NCBI GenBank assembly: GCA_910585705.1
Contig: CAJUER010000003.1
Coordinates: 62,001 to 126,000, forward strand
Direction of reading: 5' to 3'
DNA from: an uncultured Christensenella sp.
Lineage (GTDB): Bacteria; Bacillota; Clostridia; Christensenellales; Borkfalkiaceae
Length of the DNA stretch: 64,000 nucleotides
Below are positions 44,780 to 52,148 of this stretch, piece by piece (within the stretch, counting starts at the first letter, position 1; every line of letters starts with the position of its first letter). Made by a program: the position numbers and the translations under genes. A model generated the notes under the pieces. That model made no database searches. It saw nothing but the letters and a program-made list of their open reading frames with translations, and was not told where the DNA came from.

Positions 44780-44785
44780 TATAAT
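44780..44785 (+). promoter_or_regulatory. TATAAT box just upstream of spoIIGA, with possible Spo0A-like box
   Basis: TATAAT at 44780-44785 ends 10 bases before the spoIIGA ATG. No standard -35 is visible at 17 bases. In Bacillus this promoter is activated by Spo0A; a sequence like a reversed 0A box (TTCGACG, consensus TTCGACA) lies about 45 bases upstream of the -10. Activation by Spo0A is inferred only. Confidence 0.4.
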
Positions 44786-44795
44786 ACCTTCTACA

Positions 44796-45578
44796 ATGCA
44801 GGTATACGTTGAACTTGCCGTAGTTGAAAACTTCTGTATGGATTTCACGCTTCTATTCTGCGCAAAACTCGTAAGCAAAAACAGGGCGGGTATTTTCAGG
44901 CTTTGCATTGCTTCCGCGCTCGGCGCCGCGTTTGCGGTTGTGTTTCCGCTTTTCAAACTGCAAGCTGTATGGTCAATTTTAATAAAATTACTTTCAGGCT
45001 TAATTATTTGCGCAGTTGCAGGCAAGTACGGGAGTTTCAAAGCATACATTAAAATGTCGGCTCTGTTTCTCGGCTTCACCGCGTTGCTCGGCGGCGCGCT
45101 TATAGGCGTGTTTTCGCTTGCGGGGATAAGCTATGCGGAGGGCAAGGGCTACTTTCTTTCGTCGGTGCCGATAGGAATACCGCTTTTCTGCGCCCTTCTT
45201 CTGATTATACTTGCACGCAGAATTGCCGCAAAATTAAAAAAGGCAGGCAAAACCACAGTCCTATGCAAAATATGGTCTGGTGAAAAGTTTGTAGAGCTTT
45301 CGGGATTTTTCGACAGCGGAAACAAGGTTTACCATATGGGACAGCCTGTAAGCGTAATTCCGCAGTTTGCGGCTAAAAAAATTATCGACGAGAACCGAAT
45401 AAAAGGCGCGGTAAAAATACATACTGTTGCAGGAAGTAAAAAACTTAAAATTTTTACTGCGGACAAGATTGAGATAAACTCCGGAGAAAAGACGGAAACC
45501 GTCAAAAACGTAATTATAGGAATAAGCCCCAACCCGACGGGTGGCGCGGTGCTTCATCCCGATATTTTGGAGGAATAG
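44796..45578 (+). CDS. spoIIGA: Sigma-E processing peptidase SpoIIGA
   Basis: Membrane aspartic protease of 260 aa that removes the pro-sequence of sigma-E at the septum during sporulation. The N-terminal 140 residues form about five membrane segments; the cytoplasmic part carries the aspartic protease motif GFFDSGN. sigE follows directly (1 base after the stop), the conserved spoIIG arrangement. The start has no Shine-Dalgarno sequence. Confidence 0.93.
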   Translation: MQVYVELAVVENFCMDFTLLFCAKLVSKNRAGIFRLCIASALGAAFAVVFPLFKLQAVWSILIKLLSGLIICAVAGKYGSFKAYIKMSALFLGFTALLGGALIGVFSLAGISYAEGKGYFLSSVPIGIPLFCALLLIILARRIAAKLKKAGKTTVLCKIWSGEKFVELSGFFDSGNKVYHMGQPVSVIPQFAAKKIIDENRIKGAVKIHTVAGSKKLKIFTADKIEINSGEKTETVKNVIIGISPNPTGGAVLHPDILEE

Positions 45579-45579
45579 T

Positions 45580-46275
45580 ATGTTCGAAAAAATAAAACAC
45601 ATTCTGTCGCTTCTATTCGGCAAAAACACGCTTGACTACATATGCGGAACGGAAGCTTTGCCGCTGCCCTTTTCGCAGGAGGAGGAAAGCGATAAAATTT
45701 CCCTCCTCGAAAGCGGGGACGAACGCGCGAAGGCCGACCTTGTCGAGCACAATCTGCGCCTCGTCGTGTACATAGCCAAAAAGTTCGAGGGTGCGGGCGT
45801 TGACGGCGACGACCTGGTTTCCGTCGGCACGATAGGACTTATCAAGGCTATAAATTCATTTAAATCAGAAAAGAACATTAAACTCGCAACATACGCTTCA
45901 CGCTGTATAGAAAACGAAATATTAATGTATCTGCGCCGTATGTCGCGCCTTAAACAGGAGGTCAGTTTTGACGAACCGCTGAACACCGACTGGGAGGGTA
46001 ACGAGCTTTTGCTTTCCGACGTTATGGGCACGGACGCGGACAGCGTATATTCGGACATAGAAGGAGGAGTCGAGCGCGAGCTTTTAAGGGCTTCGCTTTC
46101 CAAACTGTCCGCACGCGAACAGAAAATAATGCGTATGCGCTTTGCCCTCGACGGCGGCGACGAAATGACGCAAAAGGACGTGGCGGACAAACTGGGCATA
46201 TCCCAAAGCTACATATCCCGTCTTGAAAAGAAGATAATTTCAAAACTCAAAAAGGATATTTCCAAACAGATTTAA
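45580..46275 (+). CDS. sigE: RNA polymerase sigma-E factor (precursor)
   Basis: Mother-cell sigma factor, 231 aa, starting at the ATG after the spoIIGA stop with AGGA upstream. The first roughly 20-25 residues (MFEKIKHILSLLFGKNTL) form the amphipathic pro-sequence, followed by EALPLPFSQEEE as in other SigE. Region 2 (KFEGAGVDGDDLVSVGTIGLIKAI) and region 4 (VADKLGISQSYISRLEKKI) are complete. A hairpin that covers the sigG RBS follows. Confidence 0.95.
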   Translation: MFEKIKHILSLLFGKNTLDYICGTEALPLPFSQEEESDKISLLESGDERAKADLVEHNLRLVVYIAKKFEGAGVDGDDLVSVGTIGLIKAINSFKSEKNIKLATYASRCIENEILMYLRRMSRLKQEVSFDEPLNTDWEGNELLLSDVMGTDADSVYSDIEGGVERELLRASLSKLSAREQKIMRMRFALDGGDEMTQKDVADKLGISQSYISRLEKKIISKLKKDISKQI

Positions 46276-46283
46276 AACTTAAT

Positions 46284-46325
46284 TCCCCCCTTCGCGCGGC
46301 TTTACATATTCATCGAAGGGAGGGA
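46284..46325 (+). promoter_or_regulatory. Hairpin covering the sigG Shine-Dalgarno sequence
   Basis: TCCCCCCTTCG (46284-46294) pairs with CGAAGGGAGGGA (46314-46325), 11 bp with one bulged A. The 3' arm holds the GGGAGGG RBS of sigG, 6 bases before its ATG. Read-through mRNA from spoIIGA-sigE would form the hairpin and translate sigG poorly; a transcript starting inside the loop would not. A leader hairpin with this role has been described for B. subtilis sigG. Confidence 0.65.
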
Positions 46326-46331
46326 TAAAAT

Positions 46332-47102
46332 ATGTTACAGAAGGTTGTTATTTGCGGTGTGGATACGTCCGGACTGCCGTTGCTTTCGGGTAAAGAGCAG
46401 GAAGAGCTTATGCGCAGGCTGAAAGGCGGCGACGAGGCGGCGAGGGAAAAATTCATCGTCGGCAATATGCGCCTTGTGCTGTCGCTTGTAAGGCGGTTCT
46501 GGGCAAAGAACGCCAACGCGGACGACGTGTTTCAGGCAGGCTGCGTAGGGCTTATTAAGGCGATTGATAACTTCGATATTTCCGTAGGGGTTAAGTTTTC
46601 CACTTACGCGGTCCCTATGATTTTAGGTGAAATAAAAAGATACCTGCGCGACGGCAATTCGTTGCGTGTTTCAAGAAGCATACGCGACACGGCGTATCAG
46701 ATTTTAAAAGTCCGTGAAAAATTAGAAGTTGACGACGAGGACGTAACCTACGACAAGATAGCAAAGGAAATGAATATAGCTGTATCGGAAGTCGCTTATG
46801 CGCTTGACGCCATTTCCGACCCCGTGTCCTTGTACGAACCCGTTTACAACAAATCGGGCGACACCCTTTTATTGATGGACCAGATATTCGACGCAAAGAA
46901 CAACGACGAGGTGTGGACGGAAAAAGCGGCGCTGTACGACGCGATAGCGCGGCTTGAAGAGAGGGAGAAGAAAATTTTGTTTTTGCGGTATTTCGAGGGC
47001 AAGACCCAGACCGAAATTTCTCAGGAGGTAGGTATTTCGCAGGCGCAGGTTTCACGCCTCGAAAAAACGGCGTTGAAGCAGATTAAATCGGCTATCTGTT
47101 AA
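46332..47102 (+). CDS. sigG: RNA polymerase sigma-G factor
   Basis: Late forespore sigma factor of 256 aa. The N terminus has the SigG signature KVVICGVDTSGLP. Region 2 reads ADDVFQAGCVGLIKAIDNFD and STYAVPMILGEIKRYLRD; the regions 2.4 and 4 elements (LRVSRSIRDTAY; ISQEVGISQAQVSRLEK) are typical. It follows sigE as in Bacillus. A terminator lies at 47129-47163. Confidence 0.95.
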   Translation: MLQKVVICGVDTSGLPLLSGKEQEELMRRLKGGDEAAREKFIVGNMRLVLSLVRRFWAKNANADDVFQAGCVGLIKAIDNFDISVGVKFSTYAVPMILGEIKRYLRDGNSLRVSRSIRDTAYQILKVREKLEVDDEDVTYDKIAKEMNIAVSEVAYALDAISDPVSLYEPVYNKSGDTLLLMDQIFDAKNNDEVWTEKAALYDAIARLEEREKKILFLRYFEGKTQTEISQEVGISQAQVSRLEKTALKQIKSAIC

Positions 47103-47128
47103 AAGCTTAAAATTTGCGGTAAATTAAT

Positions 47129-47163
47129 AAGCTCATGCACCGGTGGGTGCGTGGGCTTTTTTC
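47129..47163 (+). terminator. Terminator of sigG
   Basis: A 13-bp stem with two G-U pairs (AAGCTCATGCACC with its partner, 3-base loop) followed by TTTTTT-rich sequence. It ends just before the promoter of the next leader RNA. Confidence 0.8.
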
Positions 47164-47166
47164 TTA

Positions 47167-47195
47167 TTGACATTATAACCGCAATTTGCTAAAAT
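47167..47195 (+). promoter_or_regulatory. Promoter of the second structured leader RNA
   Basis: TTGACA (47167-47172) and TAAAAT (47190-47195) with a 17-base spacer; the expected start, about 47202, is at the first base of the closing stem. Confidence 0.85.
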
Positions 47196-47202
47196 AAAAA
47201 TT

Positions 47203-47364
47203 GCCAAATCAATTTTATATTTAACTCTCATTGAGGATAGTAATGGTAGAACTATGCTCAGTAATCGTTTACAATCTCAATGAGAGTGTAAAATTGGTTT
47301 GGCGACTATGCGATGAACGGTATATTCTATGGTGTCGTTCTCGCAAGGGAGCGGCATCTTTTTT
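47203..47364 (+). promoter_or_regulatory. Structured leader RNA with terminator and competing pairings (candidate riboswitch-like element, copy 2)
   Basis: P1: 15 bp, 47203-47217 with 47289-47303 (one G-U). Inner stem: perfect 12 bp, 47224-47235 with 47276-47287, closing a 40-nt apical region. Terminator: 12 bp with GCAA loop, 47331-47358, then six T touching the ATG at 47365. The segment TGAACGGTA (47314-47322) can pair with the apical ATCGTTTA (47264-47271) or with the terminator 5' arm TGTCGTTC (47333-47340), the latter blocking the terminator. The likely RBS, GGGAG, lies inside the terminator stem, so translation may also be controlled. Confidence 0.7.
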
Positions 47365-47874
47365 ATGTGCGAATTTTCAAAGCGGGCTGTATGTTTTACC
47401 GGACACAGAAGTCAGAAATTATCTTGGCGCTTTAACGAAAAGGACAAGCGTTGCAAGGTAATGAAAAATACTTTAAGAAAAGAAATAATCAACGCAATAG
47501 AAAACGGTTTTAAAACCTTTTATTGCGGTATGGCTATCGGCTTCGATATGATAGCGGCCGAAACCGTGCTTGACTTAAAAAAGAAATACAAAGATATAAA
47601 ACTAATCGGGGCGTTACCGTGCAGAACGCAGGACGCGAAATGGCTTGACCGCGAAAAGAAGCGTTATAAAAAGCTGTTGAAAAGATTAGACGGTATCCGC
47701 TGTATATATGACGAATATATCGGTGCGGAATGTATGTTCGAGCGCAACCGCTTTATGGTTGATAATTCACGGCTTTTAATTGCCTTGTATAACGGCACGG
47801 GCGGCGGAACAAAGTCAACGATAGATTACGCAAGGTCAAAAGGCTTGAAGATTGTAATTATCGAGCCGCTTTGA
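47365..47874 (+). CDS. SLOG-family protein (DUF1273/YpsA-like)
   Basis: A 169-residue protein with a Rossmann-like SLOG fold. The nucleotide-binding motif FTGHRSQKL is at about residues 11-19, GMAIGFDMIAAETVLDLKKK in the middle, and a second glycine-rich loop NGTGGGTKSTIDYA near the end. YpsA/DUF1273 proteins are thought to bind nucleotide-derived ligands. I start at 47365 because it gives the conserved N terminus; a start at 47329 would lie in the leader terminator. The reading frame is directly controlled by the leader RNA. Confidence 0.82.
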   Translation: MCEFSKRAVCFTGHRSQKLSWRFNEKDKRCKVMKNTLRKEIINAIENGFKTFYCGMAIGFDMIAAETVLDLKKKYKDIKLIGALPCRTQDAKWLDREKKRYKKLLKRLDGIRCIYDEYIGAECMFERNRFMVDNSRLLIALYNGTGGGTKSTIDYARSKGLKIVIIEPL

Positions 47875-47995
47875 AGTTGAGCTTCCGTCGTAAAAAAAAT
47901 CGTGCAACGTTGAAATTAAAATACCGAATATATAAGTAAAAAGCGGACGGGCTAAAGCGCAATTCCCATAGGGAACAGACATGCGATTATAAAAG

Positions 47996-48028
47996 AGCTC
48001 TCAAACAAATTTGTTTGAGAGCTTTTAA
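47996..48028 (+). terminator. Terminator after the SLOG gene
   Basis: A perfect 28-base palindrome (47996-48023, arm AGCTCTCAAACAAA) with A-tract and T-tract on its sides, usable in both directions. The stretch 47875-47995 holds a short hairpin (TTCCC ATA GGGAA) and nothing else I can name. Confidence 0.85.
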
Positions 48029-48067
48029 CTAAACATTTTAATAACGATAAATTGAAATTTATCGTTA

Positions 48068-48508
48068 CTATGATAATTTGTTATTCAAGCACTGAATGTA
48101 TTGTGCGACTAAAAAATAATTTTTTATATCTGTTTCGTCTAATCCTCTGAACAGAAAAAGGTCATCGTAAATTTCCGCCACTCTATTAATATCTTTTCCT
48201 TCAATATGGAAAAACCCCGTAACTAAATCAATCCCGACTAAAACAGATGAATCTTTAGCTTTATATGCAACAATTTGCGGTACTGCACCTTGCGGTAATT
48301 TCTCTCTATTAGATTCATTTTTCATAATGTTGAATTCTACGACATCATGAAAAGATAAAGAATCTAATTTTTCAAAACGATATTTGTTGCAAAAATAATC
48401 ATTTATTTCTGCTCCGCTTTTCCGATTCGGTTTCAACTTATCACGATTTTCGTTATATATGCATTTCCACTCCTGAATCATTTCAATAGTTGGCTCTGTT
48501 GTAAGCAT
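48068..48508 (-). CDS. Hypothetical protein (146 aa)
   Basis: I do not recognise the family. The protein looks soluble, acidic-neutral, with an aromatic-rich middle (LVGIDLVTGFFHIEGKDI) and no transmembrane segment. The gene is AT-rich compared with the core genes, like other small genes in this island. A sigma-A type promoter is seen on its strand at 48547-48575 (TTGCGT, 17 bases, TATAAT). Confidence 0.6.
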   Translation of the reverse strand: MLTTEPTIEMIQEWKCIYNENRDKLKPNRKSGAEINDYFCNKYRFEKLDSLSFHDVVEFNIMKNESNREKLPQGAVPQIVAYKAKDSSVLVGIDLVTGFFHIEGKDINRVAEIYDDLFLFRGLDETDIKNYFLVAQYIQCLNNKLS

Positions 48509-48546
48509 ATTAAAATCTCCGCTAAATTACTGTTTATCGTACAATC

Positions 48547-48575
48547 ATTATATCACGAAAAATGAAAGAACGCAA
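48547..48575 (-). promoter_or_regulatory. Promoter for the 146-aa hypothetical gene
   Basis: On the minus strand TTGCGT (48575-48570) and TATAAT (48552-48547) with a 17-base spacer. Confidence 0.65.
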
Positions 48576-48789
48576 CCGATTGAATTTTGCGGGAAATATA
48601 AAACATATCTATATCTCACTAGGCTACGAGTAGCCGAGTTCGTCCACAAAAAAAGTACAGAAAAGGCACAGCTTAACGCTATGCTTAAATCTTTTTATTT
48701 GCATTTTATTAAATTCCTTATGGGAATTACCCTAATTGCGTCCGTTTTTTTATTTGCAAAATGGCTTGAAGCGTTAAAATAAAAAAATC
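48576..48789. other. Intergenic region with a possible hydrophobic mini-gene
   Basis: A short hairpin (GGCTACGAGTAGCC) lies near 48622-48635. A frame at 48681-48782 would encode a 33-residue hydrophobic peptide (MLKSFYLHFIKFLMGITLIA, then SVFLFAKW) with basic ends, like small membrane peptides. It has no Shine-Dalgarno sequence or clear promoter, so I do not call it a gene. Confidence 0.3.
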
Positions 48790-48863
48790 AGTTGATTAGT
48801 CAACTAAAAAAGTTGACAACGCACATAATAACAGATATAATCGGTAATGGTTGACTAATCAAC
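48790..48863 (+). promoter_or_regulatory. MarR promoter flanked by two operators
   Basis: TTGACA (48813-48818) and TATAAT (48836-48841), 17-base spacer. Inverted repeats AGTTGA-TTAG-TCAACT (48790-48805) and GTTGA-CTAA-TCAAC (48850-48863) lie just upstream of the -35 and at the start point. They share the half-site GTTGA and fit a MarR dimer, indicating autorepression. Confidence 0.85.
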
Positions 48864-48874
48864 TAAGGCTGACT

Positions 48875-49324
48875 ATGGAAGATTTATTTGTTGATTTTAC
48901 GGTATCTGTTTTAAGGCTGAATAAGCTGGTTCAGAAAATAAAAACCTATGAAATTGAAAAGTACGGCTTGAAGCCCGTTCACGTTATGTGCAGCTACTTT
49001 CTTAAAAAAAATCCGCAGGGATTGACGGCGAAGGCGCTGGGCGAGCTTGCTTTGGAGGACAAAGCGGCAATTTCCCGCGCGTTGCAAATTATGCAGGCTA
49101 AGGGTTATGTGAAGTATGACCCGAACGGTAGAAACGCGGTTGTAACTCTGACCGAAGAGGGCGGAAAAATTGCCGACGAGGTGTGCCTGCGCGCAGAGAA
49201 AGCGGTGGAGGCAGGCAGTATGAATTTTACCGATGAGGAAAGAACTTTCTTCTATAAATCGCTTAATACGATAGTTGGAAACTTAAAAAATTATTATAAG
49301 GATTTAATTGAAAAAGATGATTAA
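48875..49324 (+). CDS. MarR family transcriptional regulator
   Basis: Winged-helix regulator of 149 aa. The wHTH is visible as GLTAKALGELALEDKAAISR followed by ALQIMQAKGYVKY and the wing DPNGRNAVVTLTEEG. I prefer the ATG at 48875; an in-frame TTG at 48851 would lie in the second operator. It overlaps degV by 8 bases, so it probably controls degV and perhaps the three genes after it. Confidence 0.9.
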   Translation: MEDLFVDFTVSVLRLNKLVQKIKTYEIEKYGLKPVHVMCSYFLKKNPQGLTAKALGELALEDKAAISRALQIMQAKGYVKYDPNGRNAVVTLTEEGGKIADEVCLRAEKAVEAGSMNFTDEERTFFYKSLNTIVGNLKNYYKDLIEKDD

Positions 49325-50165
49325 AATTATAGTGGACTCTGCTTCCGACGTGGAAAAGACGGAAGCGGAAAAGTTGGGAATCAGCTTAATACCTATGAAA
49401 GTGCGTTTCGGCGAAGAAGAATATTCCGATGGCGTAAACCTTTTACACCGTGAATTTTTCGAAAAGCTTATCGAAAGCGCACAGCTTCCCCAGACAAGCC
49501 AAATTAACGAGTACAGCTGGGAAGAAAGCTTCAAACAGCTTACCGACGACGGAAGCGAGGTTATAGCGATAACAATTTCCTCGAAGCTTTCGGGAACTTA
49601 TTCTGAGGCGGTAAAAGCCGCCAAGAAGTTCGGCGGCAAGGTTTACGTTGTAGACAGTATCGAGGCGTGCATAGGCGAAAGAATTTTATTGCAGTATGCC
49701 ATTAAGCTGGTAAACGAGGGTAATCTCACTGCAAGCGAAATCGTCGCGGAGCTAAATGAGAAGAAGCATAAAATACAGCTTCTCGCCGTGCTTGACACGT
49801 TGAAGTATCTCCGCAAGGGCGGGCGCATTTCTTCCGTTGCGGCTATCGCGGGCGAAATGCTTTCCATCAAACCCGTAATTTCCGTCGTCAAGGGCGAAAT
49901 AAAGTTGCAGGGCAAAGCTGTGGGCTCGAAGAAGAGCAATAACCTTTTGAACCGTCTTGTGGAGAACTGCGGCGGCATAAACTTCGATTTGCCGTATGCG
50001 CTCGGCTATTCTGGGCTTTCAGACGAGTTCCTTCAAAAATACGTCAACGACAGCGAAAAATTATGGAAGGGCAAAACCGAGAATCTGCCTTGCTATATGA
50101 TAGGCAGCACCATAGGCACGCACGTCGGACCGAATGCAATAGCGGTTGCATTCTTTGCGAAATAA
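49317..50165 (+). CDS. degV: DegV family fatty-acid-binding protein
   Basis: A 282-residue DegV protein. It has the N-terminal IIVDSASDV and the SSKLSGTYSEAVKAAKKF motif, with a lipid-binding cleft between two domains; family members bind fatty acids and serve as FakB-like subunits for a fatty acid kinase. The start chosen is the ATG at 49317 overlapping the marR end. Coupling to a MarR regulator is common in Firmicutes lipid genes. Confidence 0.9.
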   Translation: MIKIIVDSASDVEKTEAEKLGISLIPMKVRFGEEEYSDGVNLLHREFFEKLIESAQLPQTSQINEYSWEESFKQLTDDGSEVIAITISSKLSGTYSEAVKAAKKFGGKVYVVDSIEACIGERILLQYAIKLVNEGNLTASEIVAELNEKKHKIQLLAVLDTLKYLRKGGRISSVAAIAGEMLSIKPVISVVKGEIKLQGKAVGSKKSNNLLNRLVENCGGINFDLPYALGYSGLSDEFLQKYVNDSEKLWKGKTENLPCYMIGSTIGTHVGPNAIAVAFFAK

Positions 50166-50168
50166 ATT

Positions 50169-51083
50169 ATGAAAATAGGAATTCCCCGCGCGCTTTTATA
50201 TTTCAAAAACGAAAAATTCTGGACGACCTATTTTGACGAAATAGGCGCGGAATATATAATAAGCCCCGAAACCAACAAGGAAATTTTGACTCGCGGCGAA
50301 AATATAGCCATTGACGAAACATGCCTGCCGACAAAGCTCCTTTTGGGACACGTCGACTGGCTTATCGGCAAATGCGACTATATTTTTATTCCGCGCGTCG
50401 CGTATCATCGCGGTTACGAAATGTGCACCAAATTTTTATCCCAGACAGATTTGGTGCAAAACACCTTCCGCGACAGAAATGTAAAACTGCTTTTCTATAA
50501 CGTCGGCGATAAAAAAATTTACCGCGAGCGCAAAGCGGTTATGAAAATGGGCAAGTTCCTTAAAGTCAAACGCTCACAGCGCAAGTACGCCTATATGATG
50601 GCGAAACAGGCGCAGCAGTACTTTGAAATGTTCAGGGACCAGAACCAGGAAAAAATTCTCGAAGAAAGCCGCAAAACAAAGCTTCTGCTGGTTGCACATT
50701 CCTATAACGTGGGCGATAAGTACGTCGGCGAGCCAGTAATTAATATGATTAAGGAAATGGGGTGCGAGCCGATAATCGCCGAATATCTGGACGAAATGAA
50801 GTGCATACGCGCCTCTCACGAGGTTTCCAAAAATATGCCGTGGGCATATAACAGGCACCTTCTCGGCGCGATTCAACTTTTAAAGGACAGAGTGGACGGA
50901 ATAATTCTACTCACCACTTTCCCATGCGGAACGGACAGTATGGTCAACGAGTTTATCGTGCGCAAATTCAAAGATAAGCCCATTATGACGCTTACAGTCG
51001 ATTCGCAGGACGGTTACGCGGGTATGGAAACGCGAGTGGAAAGCTTCGTCGACATAATTAATTTAAGGAAGGAACAACTATGA
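50169..51083 (+). CDS. Acyl-CoA dehydratase activase-related protein (DUF2229-like)
   Basis: A 304-residue protein matching the DUF2229 part of large CoA dehydratase activase-related proteins: KIGIPRALLYFKNEKFWTTY, then DETCLPTKLLLGHVDWL with a cysteine likely to bind an iron-sulfur cluster, and TTFPCGTDSMVNEF. It lies 3 bases after degV and overlaps the next gene by 4. Such sets are found in many Clostridia; the substrate is unknown. Confidence 0.75.
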   Translation: MKIGIPRALLYFKNEKFWTTYFDEIGAEYIISPETNKEILTRGENIAIDETCLPTKLLLGHVDWLIGKCDYIFIPRVAYHRGYEMCTKFLSQTDLVQNTFRDRNVKLLFYNVGDKKIYRERKAVMKMGKFLKVKRSQRKYAYMMAKQAQQYFEMFRDQNQEKILEESRKTKLLLVAHSYNVGDKYVGEPVINMIKEMGCEPIIAEYLDEMKCIRASHEVSKNMPWAYNRHLLGAIQLLKDRVDGIILLTTFPCGTDSMVNEFIVRKFKDKPIMTLTVDSQDGYAGMETRVESFVDIINLRKEQL

Positions 51084-52147
51084 TTAACAGCGGGGTTGTG
51101 GCGTGTTTTCCGCACATGGCAAACTATGCCTACGCTTTTAAATATATTTGCGAAAAGGGCTTCGAAGTGAAGTACCTGATTCCGCCGCCCATAAGCAAAA
51201 GGACGTTGGAGTTAGGCAGTAAAATCAGCCCCGATTACGTCTGTTCGCCGTTTAAGTATTCTATGGGCTGTTTTCTGGAAGCGTTAGAGCTCGGCGCAAA
51301 CTGCCTTATGCAGATTTACGGAGGTTGCCGCCTAAATTATTACGGCGAGCTTAACTCAACGATTTTGCACGATTCGGGCTATGATTTCCGTTTTTTCGAT
51401 ATGGCGGCTGTGGACTGGCATTCGCGCAAATCGGTGTTTGAAAATTTTAGAATTATAAACCCCGAAATGTCGATAGTGAAGGTAGGGCTTGCCATTCCCG
51501 TAACTTTAAGTATATTCAAAACGCTGGATAAATTCGAGGATTATATCCGCCGCAACGTCGGGTTCGAGGTGAACGACGGCGAATTCGATGCAACTTATAA
51601 AGAGTTTCTTAAAAAAATCGAAGACGTATCAAACGGCAAGGAGTTTAAAAAGCTTTCCAAAACATACTGGAAAAAGCTAAACGGAATAAAGACGGACAAG
51701 CCCCAGAAGACTATAAAGGTGGGACTTGTCGGCGACTACTTTACCGTGCAGGAGCCTTTTTCCAACTATTTTATGGAAAAGGAACTGGCTAAATTCGGTA
51801 TGGAAGTTTACCGCCAGATGAATATAACCTGCACGGTAATTCAGAGGCAAAACAAAAAGAAACGCAAGTACGCAAAAAAATACGCAAAGTACAATCTCGG
51901 CGCAACGGCAAACTGCACTATTGCGGAGGCAATCAAATTCGCAAAGGAGGGCTGTGCGGGGATTATTCAGGTAAAATCCTTCGGCTGTACTCCCGAAATC
52001 GACGCTATGCCTATCTTGCAGAACGTTAGCAGGGATTTCAATATTCCCATTCTGCATTTCAGTTTCGATTCGCAGACGAGCGAGACGGGCGTGAAAACAA
52101 GGCTCGAAGCATTTTACGATATGGTGGAGGCAAGGAACGCAAAATAA
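51080..52147 (+). CDS. 2-hydroxyacyl-CoA dehydratase-like protein
   Basis: A 355-residue protein related to the HgdB/D or DUF2229 components, with cysteine motifs DYVCSPFKYSMGCF and IYGGCRLNYYGEL, and SFGCTPEIDAMPIL near the end, typical [4Fe-4S] ligands. It probably works with the preceding and following products as one complex that in other species exists as a single large fused protein. Starts at an ATGA overlap. Confidence 0.75.
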   Translation: MINSGVVACFPHMANYAYAFKYICEKGFEVKYLIPPPISKRTLELGSKISPDYVCSPFKYSMGCFLEALELGANCLMQIYGGCRLNYYGELNSTILHDSGYDFRFFDMAAVDWHSRKSVFENFRIINPEMSIVKVGLAIPVTLSIFKTLDKFEDYIRRNVGFEVNDGEFDATYKEFLKKIEDVSNGKEFKKLSKTYWKKLNGIKTDKPQKTIKVGLVGDYFTVQEPFSNYFMEKELAKFGMEVYRQMNITCTVIQRQNKKKRKYAKKYAKYNLGATANCTIAEAIKFAKEGCAGIIQVKSFGCTPEIDAMPILQNVSRDFNIPILHFSFDSQTSETGVKTRLEAFYDMVEARNAK

Positions 52148-52148
52148 T

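Noticed and set aside
47231..47461. Open frame of 76 codons across the second leader RNA
   Set aside because: It crosses the promoter-proximal stems and terminator and conflicts with the better SLOG frame.
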